In this document: piece by piece, positions 36,574-41,185 of the stretch
Layout: the number at the start of each line of letters is the position of its first letter
Position numbering within the stretch: the stretch's first letter is position 1
DNA from: Paraburkholderia graminis C4D1M
GTDB taxonomy: Bacteria; Pseudomonadota; Gammaproteobacteria; Burkholderiales; Burkholderiaceae
NCBI RefSeq assembly: GCF_000172415.1
Contig: NZ_ABLD01000038.1
Span: forward strand, 1-41,185
Direction: 5' to 3'
DNA length: 41,185 nucleotides
Notes under the pieces: generated by a model
Told to the model about the DNA's origin: nothing
Seen by the model: the letters and a program-made list of their open reading frames with translations, nothing else
The model's database searches: none
Position numbers and translations under genes: made by a program

Positions 36574-37770
36574 ATGATTATTACTTCGCTGCTCGACACC
36601 GATCTGTACAAGTTCACGATGATGCAGGTGGTCCTGCATCATTTTCCCGCGGCCAACGTCGAGTACCGCTTTCGTTGCCGCACGCCGAACGTCGACCTCG
36701 TGCCGTACATCGGCGAAATACGCGCGGAAGTGCGCAAGCTCTGCAAGCTGCGCTTTACCGACGAAGAGCTCGACTACCTGCGGCGCATGCGTTTCATCAA
36801 GGGCGATTTCATCGAGTTTCTCGCGCTCTTTCATCTGAACGAGAAGTACATTTCGATCGAGCCTTCGCCGAAGAACAACGGCGAGATCGACATCGAGATC
36901 AAGGGTCCGTGGCTGCACACGATCCTGTTCGAGATTCCGATGCTCGCGATCGTCAACGAAGTCTATTTCCGCAACACGCAGCAGGAACCGGACTACAGCG
37001 AAGGTCGCGGACGCCTCGTCGAGAAGATGAAACTTCTGGGCGCGCGGCCGGAATTCGCCGACTGCAAGATCGCCGACTACGGCACGCGCCGCCGCTTCTC
37101 GAAGCAATGGCACGAAGAAGTGATCCTCACGTTGAAGGACGGTCTCGGCGAGCAGTTCGCAGGCACGAGCAACGTCTTTTACGCGATGAAGCACAGCCTC
37201 ACGCCGCTCGGCACGATGGCGCACGAGTACCTGCAGGCATGCCAGGCGCTGGGTCCGCGGCTGCGCGATTCGCAGATCTTCGGCTTCGAAATGTGGGCGA
37301 AGGAATATCGTGGCGACCTGGGTATTGCGCTCTCCGACGTGTACGGCATGCAGGCGTTTTTGCGCGACTTCGACATGTACTTCTGCAAGCTGTTCGACGG
37401 CGCGCGTCACGACTCCGGCGATCCGTTCGATTGGGGCGAGCGCCTGCTCCAGCACTATGAAGCGAACCGTTGCGATCCGCGCACGAAGATCCTCGTGTTC
37501 TCCGACGCGCTCGACATTCCCAAGGTGCTGCAACTCTACGAGCGCTTCCGCGGACGCTGCAAGCTCGCGTTCGGCGTGGGCACGAATCTGACCAACGACC
37601 TCGGCTATAACCCGCTGCAGATCGTCATCAAGATGGTCCGCTGCAATGGGCAGCCGGTGGCGAAACTGTCGGATTCGCCGGGCAAGAACATGTGCGACGA
37701 CAAGGCGTATCTCGCGTATCTGCGGCAGGTTTTCGGCATCGCGCAGCCCGAGGAAGAGCCCGCGAAGTAG
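36574..37770 (+). CDS. pncB: Nicotinate phosphoribosyltransferase
   Basis: Catalyses the first step of NAD salvage from nicotinate with PRPP and ATP. The 398-residue protein starts MIITSLLDTDLYKFTMMQ, typical of the family. The phosphorylated histidine is probably H217 in LGTMAHEYLQ, and the PRPP-binding region includes GARHDSGDPFDWGE. Length matches E. coli PncB. The promoter should lie in the AT-rich patch at about 36375-36415. Confidence 0.97.
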   Translation: MIITSLLDTDLYKFTMMQVVLHHFPAANVEYRFRCRTPNVDLVPYIGEIRAEVRKLCKLRFTDEELDYLRRMRFIKGDFIEFLALFHLNEKYISIEPSPKNNGEIDIEIKGPWLHTILFEIPMLAIVNEVYFRNTQQEPDYSEGRGRLVEKMKLLGARPEFADCKIADYGTRRRFSKQWHEEVILTLKDGLGEQFAGTSNVFYAMKHSLTPLGTMAHEYLQACQALGPRLRDSQIFGFEMWAKEYRGDLGIALSDVYGMQAFLRDFDMYFCKLFDGARHDSGDPFDWGERLLQHYEANRCDPRTKILVFSDALDIPKVLQLYERFRGRCKLAFGVGTNLTNDLGYNPLQIVIKMVRCNGQPVAKLSDSPGKNMCDDKAYLAYLRQVFGIAQPEEEPAK

Positions 37771-37849
37771 CGGGTTTGTAGCGCGTTTGTCGCGTGTCCG
37801 ATGTGTTCCTATGCCGTTCGGCCAGGGTGTTCGCGCGGAGGGTGGCCGG

Positions 37850-37855
37850 TATAAT
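37850..37855 (+). promoter_or_regulatory. Candidate -10 box (TATAAT) for the lutC-like gene
   Basis: A perfect TATAAT 65 bp before the start of the LutC-like gene in the 150-bp gap after pncB. No convincing -35 box is visible. Confidence 0.4.
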
Positions 37856-37920
37856 TCCTCGCATGCACGCCCCGCATCTCGCATGGCCATGCACACGAGG
37901 ACTATCGAGGACTTTCGCAT

Positions 37921-38583
37921 ATGGACACATCGATTGCCCGCCGCAATATCCTGGCGCGCATCCGCGCGGCGCAAGGCCGTGAGCCGGAGCCGTCCGCGTC
38001 CGAACGCGAGGCCGCGGCGGATTATCTCGCGCGCCATCCGCCGGGTCCGCGCCCCGACATGCCTGCGGATCTCACCGCGCGCTTCATCGAAGAAGCGCAG
38101 AAATTGTCCACCACGATCGACACGGTCGAGTCGCTGAGCGACGTGCCGATCGCCGCACATCGCTATCTGGTCGAACATGCATTGCCGTTGCAGGCGATCG
38201 CGTGGCAGACGCTGCAGGATCTGCGCTGGAGCGACGCGGGCCTCACCGTCGAATTTCGCAAGCCGAAAGACGGCGACGTGGTCGGTCTCACCGGCTGCTT
38301 TTGCGCCACTGCCGAAACCGGCTCACTCGTGCTGCTGTCAGGGCCCGAGACTTATGCGTCGGCCGGCCTGCTTCCCGAAACGCACATTGCCATCGTGCCG
38401 GCTTCGCGCATCGTGGCGGGACATGAAGAAGCGTTCGCGCTGATTCGTAGCGAGCGGGGCGAACTGCCGCGTGCGGTCAACTTCGTTTCGGGGCCTTCAC
38501 GCACCGGCGATATCGAACAGACCATCGTGCTGGGCGCGCACGGGCCCTATCGGGTGCACGTGATCGTCGTACTCGGCGCCTGA
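37921..38583 (+). CDS. LutC/YkgG-family protein
   Basis: A 220-residue LUD-domain protein. The start MDTSIARRNILARIRAA is typical of LutC, and the middle holds GLTGCFCATAETGSLVLLSGP, the most characteristic family block, followed by HIAIVPASRIVAGHEEAF and the C-terminal GPSRTGDIEQTIVLGAHGP. LutABC together oxidise L-lactate using FeS proteins, but lutA and lutB are not in this window, so its partners must be elsewhere or its role differs. A GAGGA site lies 9 bases ahead of the ATG. Confidence 0.92.
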   Translation: MDTSIARRNILARIRAAQGREPEPSASEREAAADYLARHPPGPRPDMPADLTARFIEEAQKLSTTIDTVESLSDVPIAAHRYLVEHALPLQAIAWQTLQDLRWSDAGLTVEFRKPKDGDVVGLTGCFCATAETGSLVLLSGPETYASAGLLPETHIAIVPASRIVAGHEEAFALIRSERGELPRAVNFVSGPSRTGDIEQTIVLGAHGPYRVHVIVVLGA

Positions 38584-38671
38584 GTGCCGCGGCGGCGTCT
38601 ATTCGTTCGCCGATGTACGCCGGCTTGCGCCGTCAGTTGCCATTTCAAAAGAACCAGGGAATCTGTTGCAT

Positions 38672-40102
38672 ATGACTAGACGTGCCGCTCCGGCGAGCAT
38701 GGTGCTCGCTGCTGCATTGACGTTAATGAGCTGGCCTCAACTTGCGTGCGCCGCGACATTGGATGGCGCAACGCTTTCCGCGCTATGGGGATTGCCGTTC
38801 GCCGGCGTGCTGCTTTCCATTGCCGTCTTTCCGCTCGTCGCGCCGGCTTTCTGGCATCACCATTTCGGCAAGATCGCGGCGACGTGGGCGCTGGCGTTTC
38901 TGGCGCCGTTCGCGTTCGCAATCGGCGCAGACGTTGCCTTCGCCACGCTCATCCATGCGTTACTCGAAGAGTACATTCCGTTCATCGTGCTGCTTACCGC
39001 GCTCTACACGGTCGCGGGCGGTATTTGCGTGCGCGGCAATCTGCACGGCACGCCGCGGCTGAACGTGACGATCCTCGCGCTCGGCACCTTGCTCGCGAGC
39101 GTGATGGGCACGACCGGCGCGGCCATGCTGCTGATCCGACCGTTGCTGCGCGCGAACGATAATCGGCGGCACGTCGTTCACGTCGTCGTGTTCTTCATCT
39201 TTCTGGTGGCGAATGCCGGCGGCTCTTTGTCGCCGCTCGGCGATCCGCCGCTGTTCCTCGGCTTCCTGCAGGGCGTCGACTTCTTCTGGACCACCACACA
39301 TCTCGCGTTGCCGATGCTGTTCGTGTGCGCGGTGCTGCTCGTCGCGTTCTATTGTCTCGATTCGTATTATTTCCATCGACGGGAAGAGGAGCGCTCGCTC
39401 TTCCTCGATCCGACGCCGGATTCGCCTCGGCTCGGGATCGACGGCAAGATCAATTTCGTGTTGCTTGGCGCGGTGGTCGGCCTCGTCCTGATGAGCGGGC
39501 TATGGAAGCCGGGCGTGAGCTTCGACGTGTTCGGCACGCATGTGGCCTTGCAGAATGTCGTGCGCGACGTTGCGCTCATCGGCGTCACGGTGCTTTCGAT
39601 TCTGTGGACGCCCCGTGCGGCTCGCGCGGGCAATGACTTCAACTGGGCGCCGATCGAAGAGGTCGCCAAGCTCTTTGCCGGCATCTTCGTGACGATTGCG
39701 CCGGTTATCACGATGCTGCGTGCGGGCGAAGCCGGCGCGTTTGCCGGCATCGTGCATCTGGTCAACGATTCCGCAGGCCAGCCGCACGACGCGATGTACT
39801 TCTGGGCGACGGGCCTGCTATCTTCGTTTCTCGACAACGCGCCCACCTATCTCGTGTTTTTCAACCTGGCGGGCGGCGACGCACAGTCGCTGATGACCAC
39901 CGGCGCGACCACGCTGGCCGCGATCTCGGCGGGCGCGGTCTTCATGGGCGCGAACAGTTATATCGGCAACGCGCCGAATTTCATGGTGAAGTCCATCGCG
40001 GAGTCGCGCGGTGTGCGCATGCCGAGTTTTTTCGCTTATCTCGGCTGGTCAGGCGCGGTGTTGCTGCCGCTTTTTCTCGTCACCGGCTGGCTCTTTTTCT
40101 GA
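38672..40102 (+). CDS. Sodium:proton antiporter / CitMHS-like transporter
   Basis: A polytopic membrane protein of about 476 residues with roughly 12 hydrophobic spans, resembling the ion-transporter group that includes NhaD and citrate-type CitMHS proteins. Useful blocks are ASVMGTTGAAMLLIRPLL, NAGGSLSPLGDPPLFLGFL and SSFLDNAPTYLVFF, all typical of this group. The N-terminus (MTRRAAPASMVLAAALTLMSW...ACA) looks like a signal sequence. The start is uncertain: ATG 38672 is 11 bases from AGGGA, and TTG 38666 is only 5 bases from it and would add two residues. The transported ion or acid is not determined by sequence. Confidence 0.88.
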   Translation: MTRRAAPASMVLAAALTLMSWPQLACAATLDGATLSALWGLPFAGVLLSIAVFPLVAPAFWHHHFGKIAATWALAFLAPFAFAIGADVAFATLIHALLEEYIPFIVLLTALYTVAGGICVRGNLHGTPRLNVTILALGTLLASVMGTTGAAMLLIRPLLRANDNRRHVVHVVVFFIFLVANAGGSLSPLGDPPLFLGFLQGVDFFWTTTHLALPMLFVCAVLLVAFYCLDSYYFHRREEERSLFLDPTPDSPRLGIDGKINFVLLGAVVGLVLMSGLWKPGVSFDVFGTHVALQNVVRDVALIGVTVLSILWTPRAARAGNDFNWAPIEEVAKLFAGIFVTIAPVITMLRAGEAGAFAGIVHLVNDSAGQPHDAMYFWATGLLSSFLDNAPTYLVFFNLAGGDAQSLMTTGATTLAAISAGAVFMGANSYIGNAPNFMVKSIAESRGVRMPSFFAYLGWSGAVLLPLFLVTGWLFF

Positions 40103-40156
40103 CACCGGGCCTGCTGCCGAGGCTGTCTCACTCGATTCGCTACACGGAGAATTGCA

Positions 40157-41146
40157 ATGCAGAAGATCCTCGTCGCCCGTCCGATTTTTCCTGACGTGAT
40201 CGAACGGCTTCAACAGTATTTCGACGTCGACTGGAATCAGGGCGACGTGCTGCCGGCGGAAGAACTGAAGCGCCGCCTTGCCGACAAGGACGGCGCGCTG
40301 ACTGCCGGCGACCCGATCGGCGCCGACGTTCTCGCGGCCGCGCCGCGTCTGCGCGTGGTGTCGAATATGGCGGTGGGCTACAACAACTTCGACATGGCCG
40401 CGTTCAACGCGGCGAACGTGCTCGGCACGAACACGCCGGACGTGCTGAACGAATCGACCGCCGACTTCGGCTGGGCGCTGATGATGGCCGCGGCCAGGCG
40501 CATCGCCGAATCGGAGCACTGGCTGCGCGCGGGCAAGTGGCAGAAGTGGTCATACGACGGCTTTCTCGGCGGCGACATCCACGGCTCAACGCTGGGCGTG
40601 ATCGGCATGGGGCGGATCGGTCAGGCGCTCGCGCGGCGTGCGCGCGGCTTCAACATGCAGGTGATCTATCACAACCGTTCGCGCGTCGCGCCGGAAATCG
40701 AAGCGGAACTGAATGCCGAATATGTGTCGAAGCAGGACCTGTTGCGGCGCGCCGATCATGTCGTGCTCGTTTTGCCGTACACGAAGGAAAACCATCACAC
40801 GATCGGTGCGGCCGAACTCGCGCTCATGAAGCCGACCGCGACGCTGACGAATATCGCGCGCGGCGGTATCGTCGACGATGCGGCGCTCGTTCAGGCGCTG
40901 CGTGCAAAGCAGATCGCCGCGGCCGGTCTCGATGTGTTCGAAGGCGAGCCGAATCTGAACCCGGACCTGCTCACAGTGCCGAACATCGTGTTGACGCCGC
41001 ACATCGCGAGCGCGACAGAAGCGACGCGCCGCGCGATGGCCAATCTCGCCGCGGACAACCTGATCGCCGGTCTTGGCGAAGGTCCGCGCGCGGGTCGGCC
41101 GCCTAATCCGATCAATGTCGAAGTCATCGGCCGGGCGCGTGCATGA
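40157..41146 (+). CDS. D-2-hydroxyacid dehydrogenase (glyoxylate/hydroxypyruvate or 2-ketogluconate reductase type)
   Basis: A 329-residue NAD(P)-dependent dehydrogenase of the D-isomer family. It has the Rossmann GVIGMGRIGQALA motif (near 146-158), the catalytic arginine region NIARGGIVDD, the glutamate in FEGEP and the histidine in LTPHIAS. NRSR after the second strand (YHNRSR) suggests NADPH preference, as in GhrB-like enzymes. It follows the transporter by 54 bp, so an operon is possible. Its stop overlaps the next ATG (ATGA). Confidence 0.93.
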   Translation: MQKILVARPIFPDVIERLQQYFDVDWNQGDVLPAEELKRRLADKDGALTAGDPIGADVLAAAPRLRVVSNMAVGYNNFDMAAFNAANVLGTNTPDVLNESTADFGWALMMAAARRIAESEHWLRAGKWQKWSYDGFLGGDIHGSTLGVIGMGRIGQALARRARGFNMQVIYHNRSRVAPEIEAELNAEYVSKQDLLRRADHVVLVLPYTKENHHTIGAAELALMKPTATLTNIARGGIVDDAALVQALRAKQIAAAGLDVFEGEPNLNPDLLTVPNIVLTPHIASATEATRRAMANLAADNLIAGLGEGPRAGRPPNPINVEVIGRARA

Positions 41147-41185
41147 CGATGATTCTGGTCGCGGCCGTCGCGGTGCTGGCGGATC
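41143..41185 (+). CDS. Start of a further gene, truncated by the window end
   Basis: An ATG overlapping the dehydrogenase stop (ATGA) opens MTMILVAAVAVLAD, a hydrophobic N-terminus. Only 14 codons are present. RmuC-type proteins begin with a similar membrane anchor and often sit here in relatives, but this is a guess. Confidence 0.4.
   Translation, partial: MTMILVAAVAVLAD

Overview
The window is chromosomal DNA from a high-GC beta-proteobacterium, most likely Paraburkholderia or a close Burkholderia-group relative. The evidence is the strong third-position GC bias, the gene orders (NUDIX–CobD/CbiB-like–rsgA–M48 peptidase–orn; darP/mogA–pmbA–folA–regulator–thyA), the long beta-proteobacterial ThyA, and overall protein similarity judged by eye. 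Most of it is ordinary core and shell genome. I see no prophage, insertion sequence, CRISPR array, rRNA operon or complete defence system.

Layout. 1-8.8 kb is housekeeping: a CoA-pyrophosphatase NUDIX gene that appears frameshifted, a CobD/CbiB-family membrane protein, the minus-strand set M48 peptidase–rsgA–DUF2007, orn, the minus-strand pair darP–mogA, pmbA, and folA. 8.8-12.2 kb holds a 780-bp intergenic region with hairpins, a VpsR-like sigma-54 activator and thyA. 12.3-16.4 kb holds a large secreted FecR/DUF6600-type protein with a Pro/Gln-rich repeat tail, an ArsR-type regulator and a 45-residue lipoprotein. 16.6-19.8 kb holds an MFS exporter translationally coupled to a GlxA-type AraC regulator. 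That regulator carries a long (Gly-Asn)n insertion encoded by a GGCAAC hexanucleotide array, and its 3' end is repeated twice more downstream. 19.9-27.2 kb is metabolic and transport: a hotdog thioesterase, then a minus-strand series of S4 protein, MATE exporter, BASS transporter, phospholipase-D lipoprotein and fumC. 27.5-30.8 kb has two small secreted Ala/Lys-rich proteins and a UvrD/Rep helicase. 30.9-32.8 kb is a conserved gene of unknown function between two unrelated minisatellite arrays. 32.8-35.5 kb has azlD, azlC, an AraC regulator and creA. 35.6-41.2 kb has two identical tRNA-Asn genes, fdxA, pncB, an orphan lutC-like gene, a CitMHS/NhaD-like transporter, a 2-hydroxyacid dehydrogenase and the start of another gene.

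How the genes fit together. RsgA, DarP and Orn serve ribosome assembly and RNA turnover. FolA and ThyA form the dTMP cycle. The MFS/GlxA pair and the azlCD/AraC group look like exporters with local regulators. FumC, PncB and the dehydrogenase are central metabolism.

The most notable signal is repeat biology rather than a new pathway: in-frame repeat expansion inside a regulator, tandem copies of a gene's 3' end including its stop codon, a repeat tail in a secreted protein, a Gly/Asn-rich insertion in RsgA, and two minisatellites flanking one gene. These are seen directly. Any functional role for them is inference. Similarity-based names come from motif recognition only; no database search was run.
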